Source: Haplomitrium mnioides (lineage: Eukaryota > Marchantiophyta > Haplomitriopsida > Calobryales). From it: DNA of 44,716 nt. The position numbers and the translations under genes are program-made. The notes below the pieces were generated by a model. It saw only the letters and a list, made by a program, of their open reading frames with translations, made no database searches and was not told where the DNA came from. The stretch spans positions 1 through 44,716 of the forward strand of contig JBNGIS010024326.1 of the NCBI GenBank assembly GCA_049999725.1, read 5' to 3'. This document shows positions 22,791 to 33,929 of the stretch, piece after piece (the first letter of the stretch is position 1; every line of letters begins with the position of its first letter).

Positions 22791-24246
22791 CAAAAGTTTC
22801 AAGAAGCTTGAATAGAAGGCCGGCATCTTGGACTCCTTAGTGTGAAGACGTTACTCCTCTCTTGCTTCCTCCCAAGTGATCCAATAAACCTTTGAACAAA
22901 AACTTTTAACTATAACTGCCAAAACTTTATGTCTCTTTGCCTCGTGAGACATTTCGTCCATTGAAAGCTCTTCAGCTTCCACTCGCTTCAAAACTGAAAT
23001 TTTTACTTCGTCAAGAAGACCCTAAAGGGATCTCCAAGGTGTCCACTTCATGTCCTCCATTCTCAGAGATCCCTTGGCCTTCGGCTTCTGGCCCTTGACT
23101 ATATTCTTCTACCACATTGAAAATATGCCCTATTGTAGGTCCCAAAGCTCACCACTTCTAAATGCCAGTTGGAACTAGTTGTTCTGAGAAGTTACTGTCT
23201 TCTCAAGTGTTGACTTGGGCTTTATCTCCAAGGTTTCTAGCACTAGTTCTCGTTTCAATTTTTGGAATGACACCATCCCACTTTCCACAAATCTTTGATG
23301 CCAATATTCGACCTTTTGAATAGAGGTCATTTCTAGCATGTACCTCTGGTCGTAATTGTCATCTATTGCAAAAATGTGGGCCTCTATTGGTGTGAAGCCC
23401 ATGTAGACATAACAATTGTAGAGCAATAATCCCAGATTCTTCGCTCCGTATTTTGTGATTAATAGCTGCCTTGCTACAACACTGTGATTGCCTCTTACAA
23501 TCTCGTAGTGATACTTGTCAAGGTTCCTAATATCAAACTTTGACTTGTCCTTCAACTCACACTTTTGGTCAACAACAATGATGAAGAAACTATGCGCATA
23601 TTTTTTTGTGAGCATTCTTTGTGCTAGAAGCTCAACAAAATCTTCATTTAGCTTTCTAATCTGAAAAGGCCCATAGTTGTCCATTCCAAGTTTCAGCAAA
23701 TTCAAGTTCTCTAGCCTAATAGTGATTTTTTCTTCACGAACTCTGCATCATTGGATTGCAGACTCCCTGATTTTTTTTTGTCTTCCTCAGACACTATCAT
23801 AGGATCTACCTACTCCTGCTCCTAGAAAGTTCGCAACCCCTTGTGGGATTGCTTTTTTGCTCTTGATATTGGATCATGAATTGGCTGCAGCTCTGATTCT
23901 TGGCCCAAGTTGCTTGGTGATGAAGACAAAGAGGCAGCAAAAGACAACCTTGTTGTACATTCCGAAGGGGCTGGCTCCTCCTTCATGACGAGTGTTGGAA
24001 CAGTTTTTGTCTTCTTGACAACCGATTTCTTTTTTCTTTGAGCCTCGGCTGGCTCAACCTCCTTTCTTTTTGTCTGGGCAGAAAGACCTGCCGCGTGAAC
24101 TGAAAATGTTGCCACACTTGGATGCGGCACTAGTTGTTGAATATTAACGCCCTACTTTGGCTTCAGAATCTTGATTTGGCCAATTTAATAAAGTTGTGCT
24201 CGACGTGCTTCACGTCTTTGTAACCATCGACAAAATTGGCTAGAAA
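22791..24246 (-). other. Methyltransferase gene exon 2: ParB-like domain
   Basis: It begins FLANFVDGYKDVKHVEHNF after the acceptor. A basic Lys/Ser/Thr-rich linker follows (24130-23822), then the ParB-like domain (about 23740-23340): ITIRLENLNLLKLG, FQIRKLNEDFVELLAQRM and YEIVRGNHSVVARQ, with GNHS at 23492-23481. ParB and sulfiredoxin-like proteins use a GxxR/GNHR-type motif here; Ser replaces the usual Arg. Downstream come YMGFTPIEAHIFAI and KVEYWHQRFVES, then a decayed tail ending at the CTTTTG/GTAAGTTC donor (22790-22789). A frameshift at an A-run near 23730 separates the linker from the domain. Confidence 0.78.
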
Positions 24247-24254
24247 CTAAGTAA

Positions 24255-24718
24255 AATGAAAACAAAACAAAAAAAATTAAGCATAAGTACAAGTATTCAA
24301 GGTAAGAGATAAGACAATACATTCACTACACGCAAGGGCTCTAATAACCATACGCGCATGCATTGCACAAGGGAGTCCATACGCGCATGGACTCCCAAGT
24401 CAAGGCGCGCAAGGACTCCTAAGTCCATGCGGCTATGGACTACGAAGTCCATGCGTACTTTGACTTTTGAGTCTAGATACGCTTGGACAAGGGAGTCCAA
24501 GCGCGTAGGGACTTGGGAATCCATGTGCGCATGGACTTGTGAGTACCTGCACGTATGGACTCTCAAGTCCTACAATGCAAGAACTCCCATGTCCATACGC
24601 GCATGGACTCCTGGATCCATGCGGGACTAAACATCGGGACTCTATGCTTGCATAGACTCCCTAAGAGTTCCGACTAAGTAAAAAGAAAAACAAGTGAAAA
24701 AATATTTTCAAAAATTAC
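24255..24718 (-). other. Methyltransferase gene intron 1
   Basis: GT at 24718-24717; acceptor TTTTACTTAG ends at 24247. It contains the 24-bp palindromic array described separately. Confidence 0.6.
24346..24636 (+). repeat. 24-bp palindromic minisatellite in intron 1
   Basis: About eleven units, nearly all exactly 24 bp. Each is a GTCCATGCGCGCATGGAC-like palindrome plus a 6-base spacer such as TCCCAA. Substitutions are scattered over the arms, but the 24-bp phase is kept through the whole array. The same unit makes up the array in intron 2. Confidence 0.9.
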
Positions 24719-25077
24719 CTTGCCATCTTCCTTTGCAGCCTAAAGATGCTTCAAAAAATGTCCCTCTTCTTAAACTCGTTAAAAAGAAATCGTTTGTAAT
24801 TTTCACAATAAAGGGTTATTGAATCCTAGGACTACACAAGGAACCCAATGTTGGCTTTCTTGCCTTCATGTATCATCGTAATTTGAACTACTAGACCGAA
24901 ATTGAATTTTTCACCTTCACCAGTAAAAAGGTAAAGATGTTGATCGGGGTCTTTTACGGAGCAGTAATTAACGAGCCAATTCCACTCAAGTTTTGCAAGC
25001 TCTAGAGCTTTAACAACATCTGAATACCTATATGGCTTCGGTTGAGCAGGGTGGAAAACATTTCCTTAAGATGCCAT
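24719..25077 (-). other. Methyltransferase gene exon 1
   Basis: It opens with ATG at 25077 and reads NVFHPAQPKPYRYSDVV, ALELAKLEWNWLVNYCSV and GEKFNFGLVVQITMIHEGK. It ends AAG before GTAATT (donor 24718-24717). The fold is not recognised. A stop at codon 4 and another after IGFLV show decay. Confidence 0.65.
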
Positions 25078-25528
25078 TCTCAAGATGCTAGAAAAAGGTA
25101 AATCTAGAGGTAAAAAATGTAATGAACAAAAGCTCACAAATCTCTGAAGGCTGGAAATGGAAAAAAAAATGAGTAAATGCAAAAACAGGGATGGCAAGAA
25201 AACAAAAAACTAAACTCGTGACAATGGAAAGAAACTTTCCACTAACGCTCTTTTTATAGCTAAATTTCAAAAATTGACTTTTCACGTCAAAAAATGATTC
25301 GCAGAGCTCTTGACACGTAGGTTTGCCTAGTGCAAAAAAAAGTTAGTATATAAAGCATTGCACATTTTCATATTTCCAATTTTTTTTTTTTTTTTTCACA
25401 AAAAGTTTTGACATTTGTCATTTTGCAAAAAAATCTTGAAAAACACATCTTTTAGGTGTGTTGTAAGAGGTTCATAATATTTGTTAAAACAATTCCTTGA
25501 AGTACTTGATTTTTAGAGAGCCTTTTCA
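25078..25528. promoter_or_regulatory. Divergent intergenic region, possible shared promoter
   Basis: A 451-bp AT-rich stretch between the two divergent start codons, including a run of 18 T at about 25379-25396 and a CTTTTTATAGC element near 25248-25258 oriented for the minus gene. No palindromic array lies here. A bidirectional promoter is inference from position. Confidence 0.45.
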
Positions 25529-25742
25529 ATGGCTGGAGTTTATAAAGACAAGAAGAGGTTAGAGTTTCAAGATTCTTCACAAAAAAGTGCTACTTTTGAT
25601 AGGTAGGTTGAGATTTGTTCAAATGGCAGTTATTTGGAGGTAAGCAATGTAGTACCAAAAGTGTCAAGTGTGATGGTGAGTATATTGGAGAAAAAGATGG
25701 CTTTGGTTGAATCAGATAGCTCTACCAAAAAAGATGGAGAAG
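25529..25742 (+). other. Transposase-like gene exon 1 (tentative)
   Basis: ATG at 25529 reads MAGVYKDKKRLEFQDSSQKS, a stop follows FDR, and the frame then stays open through VVPKVSSVMVSILEKKMALV to a GAGAAG/GTGAAC donor at 25743. The phase does not fit the candidate acceptor at 26040, so the exon 2 start is uncertain. Confidence 0.45.
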
Positions 25743-25745
25743 GTG

Positions 25746-25897
25746 AACTCCATGCATGCATATGATCAAGGACTCAACCCTATGCTTGCATAGGGTCAAG
25801 GAGTGAATCCAATGCGCGTATAGGATATTAGCAACTAAACAACTTGCGTGCAAAGGATCAAAGAGGGAACCCAGTGGTTGTAAAGAACCAAAGAAAC
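25746..25897 (+). repeat. 30-bp palindromic array in transposase-gene intron 1
   Basis: Five units start at about 25746, 25776, 25806, 25837 and 25867. The first four carry a CCATGCATGCATATG, CCTATGCTTGCATAGG or CCAATGCGCGTATAGG core followed by ATCAAGGA-like spacer; the fifth is degenerate. Period and spacer differ from the 24-bp arrays, but the core is the same kind of palindrome. Confidence 0.75.
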
Positions 25898-26040
25898 AAT
25901 CTTCATCCAACACAAGATCTTTGTTGTCCTTCAAGCGGTCGAAGTTGAATCTTTCTTCTGAGTATTCCAATATATCAACAAAAAAAAGTTCAATACAGAA
26001 ATTCCAGATGGTTGTAAGCCTTTCTTTGTCCACATCTAAG

Positions 26041-27254
26041 GGAGACCTTGATATTCATGATCAAAGTGAGTTTGTTTAGAACACAAAAAGCATGCAATCT
26101 ATGGATAGTTTTAATTTTGGAGATGAGCCCTTCCCTCCGATAGCACCACTCAAACAACGACTGATTTTGTTTCAAGTTGTACCTTGCAAGGAGATTGGGA
26201 TATCTAAAACAAACTGAATTCTTTTGGAAGAGTCTTAAGATGATGGTTTGGGAAACGATTCCAACAAAGAGTCTCAATCAATCAACATTTTTTTGGAGTT
26301 ATCGCCAAATGCACCAATTTTATTATAAAAAACATTTCCTTCTAATCGAGATATTGATGAAGATTCGGTTCCAAAATAGTGCAGTTCTCCTAATATCCAA
26401 GAAGAACCTCATTTCTCGAAAATATTCTGCGACGAAACAAATAATGTTTACGATAACGACCAAGATCTTTAGGATGAATTATCTCTTATTGTTGGATTTG
26501 CTTACAGACCGAATCGTCCAGCATAACATAAGAATTCTTTATCTGGGCCAAAACCCAAACGGGTAAACACCTTATGCAAAAATTATTTGCGGAAAGTCCA
26601 TCATGACGAGAGCTTTGTGAAGAAAAAGCTTGATCCAATGTCAATTTCTAAATTGAAGAAAATTTCTTGTTGTCGAAATAATTGCTTGTCGTTGTGCAAG
26701 ATAGATGTTTTGAAAACTGTGAGAGAAACATACTTTTGACAAAGCATGAAGAATCAAGATGTCATACTATAGTGGGGAATACCAAGAAAAGACTCCAATG
26801 TTGAAAATCGGTTTACACTGTCTGGCGGTACCTTTGTCTATAGAAGAGCCTTCAAGTTAATATTAGCACTAGGGAATGATAGAATCCAAAGGATTCAAAA
26901 TCTCAAACATGCATATCCTAGAGGTATTTTTGGAAAAAGAGAACTATCTGCTAAATTAGTTTTTGTACGTGAGTGGATGGACAATTTTTTGCTAGGGACA
27001 TTGCGAGAGAATACCCACTCACAAAGTGTACAACTTGCCCAATAATTTTACAAAATGGGAAGTTTATGACTACTACACTACTTATTTGAAAGAGAAAGAT
27101 CCCCATTGTATTATTAGTTTCTCGGGTTTTACAAAACATTGGAGAACTCATTTTCTAAATGTAAAAATTCCAAAATGCAATAGATTTGCTATTTGTGAAA
27201 CATGTGAAGAAATAAAATCTTTGCAAGAAAAATCTGTCTTCGATTCCGACAAAG
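26041..27254 (+). other. Transposase-like gene exon 2
   Basis: An acidic N-terminal stretch (about 26100-26560, several stops) precedes the conserved part: KVHHDESFVKKKLD, CCRNNCLSLC near 26670-26705, TVRETYF, LSGGTFVYRRAFKLILALG, VREWMDNFF, a frameshift, then NNFTKWEVYDYYTTYLKEKD and FLNVKIPKCNRFAICETC. The last block is a Cys-x-x-Cys motif normal for the region before the catalytic domain. The exon ends GACAAAG before GTAACA at 27255. Confidence 0.75.
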
Positions 27255-27825
27255 GTAACAAAGTTTCTTTTCTCTTAACACCTTTGGCTAACCCATCCTC
27301 TTTTTTCTAGATTCAAAGATTAGTTCTAGAGATGTTGTATTTTCTCAACTTACAACCAAAAGATATTTTTTTGTGAAGTTATCTAGCAAAGAAGATTTGA
27401 GTGAAATAGTTCTTAACAAGTTGAAGTGTGAGAAGAGTGTCTATGCCCGCATAGAGTAATTGTTTTATATTTCAATTGTAACCTTGTCTACAGTCGAATA
27501 AAGCAAGAAAATGAATTTGATTCTTGGTGGTGACCTTAGCTTTACAACAAGTTTTTTTTTGGTTCCTTTAAATCAAGAGCCCTTGTAAAGAAAAATTTGA
27601 AAGAATCGTTTTTGTTGTTTGCCAATCATATGCGTGCATAGGATTTGTTCTTGTTTCTTTTAAAACCAGTCACGACGGTAGTCACATCAAGCCATGATAT
27701 TGGTGTTGTTGTATTGGTCCCATGCGCGCATATGATCAGTTGTTGTCTCCATTCATTCTAAACGCTCTGAAGATGTGTTCTGGTACCCTTTGTTTGCAAA
27801 TCTTGTTTTTCTCTTTTCGAAATAG

Positions 27826-30527
27826 ACTTTCCTTTTTTCAAATTGCCTAAAGTTTATTTTAAATCTTTTACAAAGTGTTTCATTTCCATTGTAGAGTGGT
27901 TTTTAGCTTACTCCGGAATGAAGACTTTCCTGAGAGTTTTTAAAGTAAAAAGATCTTGTGAAAGGTTAAAGAGAGGGAAATTTTAGGAAAAATTCTTTCA
28001 TTTGATGATGCAAAAGATCTCATGGCAAAATTGGAGTTTGGATAAGGAAACCTTACTTCTGGTTATCACAAACTGGAGTCCGAAGTGTTTTTCAAGACAA
28101 GGTCCAAAGAGCCAAAGTGGACTTAGGTCAAAAGCAGTTTTCGAATTGTTCCAACAGGCGAATACTATTTAGATATCGGATACGAGAGGGCGCCATATTA
28201 CGTGTTTATGAGCTGAAGTGGTTAAATGGATCACATGTAATTCGAAGAGCTCGTTGCTAATTATTGATACATCATACCAAGGAGAGCGGTTTGAGCCACG
28301 AGAGCCAAAGGTGGAAGGGTTTTGACTCAGAGATTGGAACAAAAGAAGTTACTATTCGAATCCGAAACTCCAATAGAGAGAAGCTCAAAAGCAACACTTC
28401 TGATTGAAGAAATGAAGGCAAAGGAAATACTGTGAAGGGGGAAGGGATGTTTGTGCCTACGGTGCCAGTGAAGAGTCCCTATATCCTGAAGATTTTGTAT
28501 GATCTAAGGAAGGTGTTGAGGAGCTGAGGGCTATGGAATTTTGTAGGTCGCATATGGGACCATAATTTGCGAAGCATGATTAGCCAAAGCCAGGTTGAGA
28601 TGGTCGAGGTGGTGGCAAGGGAATTAGTTTTCTCCTTTCCGGGAAAATTTGTTCACTATACAGAGGAGGCGGTATTGAAGATCTATCGGCTTCTCAAAGT
28701 GGATGTCCCAAAGGTAAGACTAAAGCAAGATGGGCATTTGGCCTACGTCTGTACCAATTCTTTAGTAACCAATGATGGTTACAAGATCCAAGAATTGATC
28801 GACCCACTACTGCAAGAATTTGTGCAAGTGTTTGCCACTATCTTGTTTCTGCCAAATTCTCGCTACGTAACAAAGACCTATTTGTTTGTTCTCTTGAATG
28901 CTTGGAGAGGGCACACCAAGGGAATGACCTAGTTTATTTACAGTAGGATCCTGACTTATTTTCGGATAAGTTGGTGAAAGAGCCCATTGATTTGATATGC
29001 ATCCTTTATTTTGCATTATATGGAGGCCAATGGGCTATGTATGCCAAAGGAAAGGGATTTTTTGGAGAAGGACAAGATAAACAATTTTCAAAGAGACAGT
29101 GTGGAAGGATGGTGTCCTTAACAAGCCAGGTCGGAAACCTTGGAAGATGCCTACAATTGAGCCAATTTTGAGAGAGGAGATTGAGATGAGGGTGTCTAAT
29201 TCCCCTTATCGGAAGTCGTAGAAGAGAGCTTGAACAGAGGTAAAGGAAATGTGGGTTTCGGAGATTATTCCAACATCGGCTACAACAAAGTCGCCTAAAG
29301 AGGTGGATGTGTATCCACTTGCTTGTCGAAAGCCAGAGGAGGCAAGGACCATTGATATGATTGATTTGGAAGAGGAAAGTACAGATTGGGGAAAGACTCT
29401 GGAGGAGATTGATGCTCAGAGTATGGCCCAAGGAAAAGAACATGAGGCAGGTCCTAGTTTGGATCCAAAGAGGGATTCGTTGGCCAGCTCCACAACAATG
29501 CTAAAAGTTTTCTTAGAGGTGGATGATCAAGAGGAATCTAATGTTGTTCTTCTTGAGGTATGGAACGAGAGATCAGTGGAGGATCTTTGACAACCAGTGG
29601 GTATTCCAACAATGTGTGAGGGTGATATTCCATATGCTGATCCATTGGGAGGGGAAGAAGAAGAGGCCAGTGATCCAAAAGAAGGTCTGAAGTCAACATC
29701 AAAAGAGTCTTTCGATGACCCTCCAGCCATTTGGAGAAAGGGAAAGGAAGTCGCAAAAGGATCTGATATGGAGTCGGAGGATTGGGAGAATACATATCAT
29801 CTCCTACAACAGAAGATCAAAATCCAGAAGAGCAGATTGGAGAATGTGATCTGCGAGAAGCGAGGAAGACATTAGCGCATTTGTAGAAGGAATAAGAACA
29901 AGAGTCCAAAGATTTGGTACAAGTTGAGGCGTTGAAGAAGAAATTGGCAGCATTTGATGCGTTGATGAAACAACGAGAGGAGAGTTTTGCTTTCGAAAAG
30001 GAGAAGCTGTCAAACGTTATGATGGAGCTTCAGAAAGAGAGGAGGAGAAACCAACAACTATTCGGGGAGAAAGCTCTACTTCAATCCAAAGTGTGTCGGC
30101 TGATTGGAGAGATGGCGAATCTAGAGGAGCAAAAGAGAATGCATGAGGTGAAAGAGAAGGATTGGGTGAGATTGTACCAAGCTCTCTAGACTTTGAAGAC
30201 AATTCATGAAAATAGAGCTAGTATATTATAGCTAAAATTGGCTGAGCAGCAGAAAGACTCGTTGGAGAGAGAAAAGAGGAAATTCTCAGAAAAGTTACTC
30301 AAAGTTGCTTGCGATGCGTTAGGATTGAAGCAGATGTGGGACAAAGTGCAGCAACTTTGGAATTAGACCTTGGACAGGATGGATACAAGCATGCAGAGGT
30401 TGGTGTTTGATTTGGATGAAGTGAATCAGGAGGTGGCTAATATGAGAGATTAGTTGCGGTGCTCGAGGAGAAGAGATATTCCGAAGTTACCGTAGTGTAG
30501 AATTGTTTTTAGCTTTGTTGTTTCAGA
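27826..30527 (+). pseudogene. Post-pol accessory ORF of gypsy, copy 1
   Basis: It is a direct repeat of 36180-38615. The ORF lies between pol and LTR and starts about 28270, where the ATG of copy 2 is ATA. Features in order: a basic N-terminus, a globular part (FSFPGKFVHYTEEAVLKIYR, FVQVFATILFLPNSRYV, LLNAWRGHTKGMT), an acidic Asp/Glu-rich middle (29250-29790), and a long Lys/Glu/Gln coiled coil (about 29910-30460). Around 700 residues when frames are followed, with several stops. It is not gag or pol; I do not recognise the globular part with certainty, and an unrelated capture or an env-position ORF are both possible. Confidence 0.6.
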
Positions 30528-31933
30528 TGTGACGATTTAGGGGTTTCGAATCTTGTATAAGTCTCCTCAAGACTCTAAATTGAGGGTTGCTTTGCTGGTT
30601 CTTGTTGGTGGCTATTTTGGCTGCCATATGCTGCGTAAAGATTCTTTAACGGGAATTCTGAATTGTGGAGAGATTGTATTCTGTTTTCAGAAACTAGAGT
30701 AAGGAAGAGAATTTGCATGAGTGTGAACAAGAGAGTAGTCCTATTCTGGATGTGCGGAGAGGAACTCAATCTGGTTGCAATCTTGTTAATGTTAATTTGC
30801 AAATTGTCATCTAGCAGAAGAAGACAGAATCGCTCTAAGTTATTTTTCTGAAAAGCATCTTTGAGTTGTATGTATGTTAGAATCAACAAAGTTACCCAAG
30901 AAGGGAGTCGACTGCGGTAGGGAGGGGTATCCTGAGCTAGTCGTAGGGCCAACCTGATCGTTTGTAAGAGAGTAGGGACCTTGTTAAATATGTAGAAAGA
31001 GAGGGGAAGGAGTGGTGAGAATTAACTTTGCGATTGACGGATTCATGAGGTTAAGTTCTAGTCGACAGACTCGAAATCATTGCACAGATCCTAATCTTTT
31101 CTCAAGGTGCGGGGCTTAAATCCAAAATCTACAGCGTAGCGGAGATAAGAGAGGGGAGAGAGAGAGAGAAAGGAAGAGTATAAAAGAGCAAATTAAAGCT
31201 GCTCCTTGATCCTTGTGATTCGCAAAAGAGAAAACGAATTTCTCGAGGAGGGATGCGCGAGAATAAACATAGCATATATATTTTGAAAGATCAAGTTCAG
31301 AAGACCGAATGCAGAAAGAGGACCTTTGAGATCTGAAGAATCAAGAGGATGTGTGTCGATCGAGGATCGCTAGTGGAAGTTTGCGCGAGAGGAGAAGGGA
31401 GTAAAGATTGGAAATCGGATTCGGATGAGTTTCAGGATCAATTTGAAAGGGAGTTCAGTGGAACGACGGTCAAGCTTCCTAGTGAAAAACAACGTCGAAC
31501 AGCTGAATTCCGAAGTGATTTTTGTCGTGTTGCAAGCAGAGTCAAAAGTGATGTCAGCAGTGTTGTCGTGTAGCGCGGTGGTCAACATACAGAGGGAGGT
31601 ACAAGGAAGGACGAATGGTCCAACTTCCGAGTTGAAGGCGGCGTCGGACGACGGCGGAAGCGATTCTTAAGTAGAGCTTCGGAAGTTGTCTCTTGGAGTT
31701 AGAAGCAACGTTTCGGAAAACAAGTTATTTGTCTTGTTTGGTCCGCAGAGAATTTTTGGAGTCCGATTTCTTGCTTGCAGGAGTAGATTGGGGTAGGGAG
31801 GTTGTCTTAGAAGCTGAAATTGTGAGTTTTGTTGAGAAAGTGTGTCCTATTTTCATAATTCCATTGCCTCCTCGTGTAAAAGAACCTCAGAGAGGGATGA
31901 ATCGTGTATTTTTGGGATCTTCTCGTTACTACA
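30528..31933 (+). repeat. gypsy LTR, long variant, plus strand
   Basis: It begins TGTGACGATTTA and ends TTACTACA, 1406 bp, matching the minus-strand LTR at 3178-4576. A promoter-like GAGTATAAAAGAG lies near 31177-31189 behind a GA-rich tract. A PBS follows. Since it is preceded by the tail of one copy and followed by the head of another, it is an LTR shared in a tandem arrangement. Confidence 0.85.
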
Positions 31934-31941
31934 TAGATTTT

Positions 31942-31959
31942 TGGCGTTGTTATCGGGGA
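31942..31959 (+). other. Primer-binding site of plus-strand gypsy
   Basis: TGGCGTTGTTATCGGGGA, eight bases after the LTR end, close to the TGGCGCCGTTGCCGGGGA form common in plant Ty3/gypsy elements. Confidence 0.85.
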
Positions 31960-32001
31960 GGTGTATTGAGTATGGGACGAGACCACCTTTGAAGCTCAAC
32001 C

Positions 32002-33850
32002 TTGAATCTTGGATTAGTCAATGAAGGCTTTTTGGACATATGTCTAGATTACCTTGGGATTCTAGCACTCACCTTGGGTCTGAAGGAAGATTGGAAAGAC
32101 AGTTGGCAAGAGAAGAAAAGCAAAGAAGAAGGGAAACTCATAGACTTGCGTGGATTGAATCTAGAAGAGCCTTGCGATTCAGTTTGCCAGTTGGAAGCGG
32201 TGAGGGAACTTCGGTTCAAGAGCAAGTTAGAAATATTGAAGGAAGAGCGTCTGAGTCCGAAGAGGAAGAAGAGGTCCGATCTGTTGCATTAGAGGAAGAA
32301 GATCACCCTTCGGGGGTATTTCCGAACCCGTTGTTTGCGGCAAGACCATTTTCAGATCCATCATCCAATTTAGAAGAGAGTACTCAGCCTGGTTTGCCAA
32401 GAAGAGGAGGAGGATCTCCTAGCTCCATTGCAGTTCCGGTTTAGATGGCTACCCTAATTAAAACTCGGTTGAAATATTTTTATTTCAGTGGAAACAAAGA
32501 AGGCAATGTTGTGGATCTCTTTGTAGATCGATTCCACTTGGTGTCCAATGCGAATGGAGATGATTTGGATGCAGGTTGACTACAAATACTTCCAAGATTG
32601 CTCACCCATTTGGAACAAAAGTGGTACGCATCGTTGGATGCGAGATCCAAGGCAACTTATCCTTTGTTGCGAGTAGCATTATTAAAGCATTTTTGAGATA
32701 CAAGATATGAATCTCGAGTAATGGCAGATCTGCTCAAGATCAAAAGAGCAAAAAAAGTCTTTAAAGAAATATACCCATGAAGAAAAGAGATTGGCGTCAA
32801 AATTGGATCCGCCACAAGGGGATCTGTTTTTGCTGGAAATGTACATCAAAAGGCTAGCTCCTTCTATGCAGCGATATTGCTGGCAGCAGAAGCTAGTCAC
32901 CTTGCAAGATGCAATTGAGGTGGCAGAGACCTTTGAGCTCTCTAACCGTAACATTGAATAAAAAAACTGGGATTTTCACCAATAGAGATAAGAAATGGAA
33001 GAAAATGTTGGATTATCATGATAGTGAGCTTCCCACTTCTTCGGAATCAGACTCAGATATGGATGAGTCAGCACAACTGGAGTTCGATTAAGAAGAAGAA
33101 GGACAGACAAGTAAAATTTGGAAATCAGAGTTCAGGACCTTAAAGTCTGCAGTGGCAGATTTGGGAAGAAGTTTGCCCGATTGGAAGTTTGGTTGGCAGC
33201 CTCAAAGACAAAGCGAGTTTCAGAGGCAAAAAGGCAGAAGGTGTATTGTACGAACTATGCTAGAGAGGGACGCACTGCGTCCGAATCCCGACTGGATTCC
33301 AATAATATGTATTGTACTTACTAGAGAAGGCCAAGACATATGTTGGCCACGTGCAGAACGCTCTCTAACATGATCTTGGCAAGGAACCAGAAAGAGGCGA
33401 TGCCGCAAGTGCAATATGTACAAGATCAGTTTTGAACTAGTTGATCTAAATCAGACAGAGCTGGTGTATTCTTTCGTTGGACCAGATGGGACTCAACAAT
33501 ATTCAAATCAACCACCTGCACCTAGAATCCCTCAGACGGTTCTTCAGCCTATGAGACCGGTTGGACCCAGAAGGATGGTATGTTTCAATTGCGGAGACCC
33601 GAATCATTTTGCAAATGCATGTCCCCATCCAAAACCTCAGATCGAAAATATACCCTTGTGTGGAAATTGTAAGGAAGGAGGACATACACGAGCAAATTGT
33701 CTGAAGCCTTTGCAAGGACCCCATAGGGCGGTCAGATATGTTCATATTCCTGAAGAAGAAGACCATTTGGAGGTCGGTCAGGTGGAAAAGGAATCTAATG
33801 ATGACTATCAAGTCTATCAAGTGAAAACCCGAAGTCAAAATCAATAGAAA
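32002..33850 (+). pseudogene. gypsy gag with two zinc knuckles
   Basis: An N-terminal charged region (REEKQRRRETHRLAWIESRR) leads to an acidic segment (ESEEEEEVRSVALEEEDHP), then the gag core from about 32440: RLKYFYFSGNKEGNVVDLF, VDRFHLVSNANGDDLD and KWYASLDARSKATYPLL. Two CCHC knuckles follow: CFNCGDPNHFANAC at 33581 and CGNCKEGGHTRANC at 33659, both fitting CX2CX4HX4C. Several stops and frameshifts lie between 32580 and 33420. Two knuckles instead of one distinguishes this family from the gag at 14330. Confidence 0.85.
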
Positions 33851-33929
33851 GTCGGAGATAAAGAGACATCTAAAAATTCTGTTGTAAAAATATTAAAATG
33901 TCCATCTACCAATATGATTAAAGATATCA

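Larger units (their letters stand above)
21015..25077 (-). pseudogene. ParB-like/DNA methyltransferase gene (decayed)
   Basis: A four-exon model on the minus strand runs from ATG at 25077 to a stop at 21017-21015. Domain order: an N-terminal region of unknown fold, a Lys/Ser-rich linker, a ParB-like domain with YEIVRGNHSVVARQ, then a methyltransferase with IADIPYG and, further on, IIDLCSESGTCLVYALKL followed by RNCIVVEYERLQ. Motif IV before the SAM motif is the beta-class order, as in N6-adenine and N4-cytosine DNA methyltransferases. ParB-like plus methyltransferase fusions are known from prokaryotes and phages (family knowledge); finding one in a plant mobile element is unexpected. In-frame stops (second residue after MAS; two near 22010; several in exon 4) and a frameshift near 23730 make this copy inactive. 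It is divergent to the transposase-like gene. Confidence 0.8.

Noticed and set aside
22375-24636. CRISPR-like array
   Set aside because: Units are contiguous with no unique spacers, and the setting is a plant genome.
21015-25077. Bacterial contamination as the source of the ParB/methyltransferase gene
   Set aside because: The gene needs introns with GT-AG borders to be read, introns carry the local minisatellites, and plant retroelements flank it on both sides.
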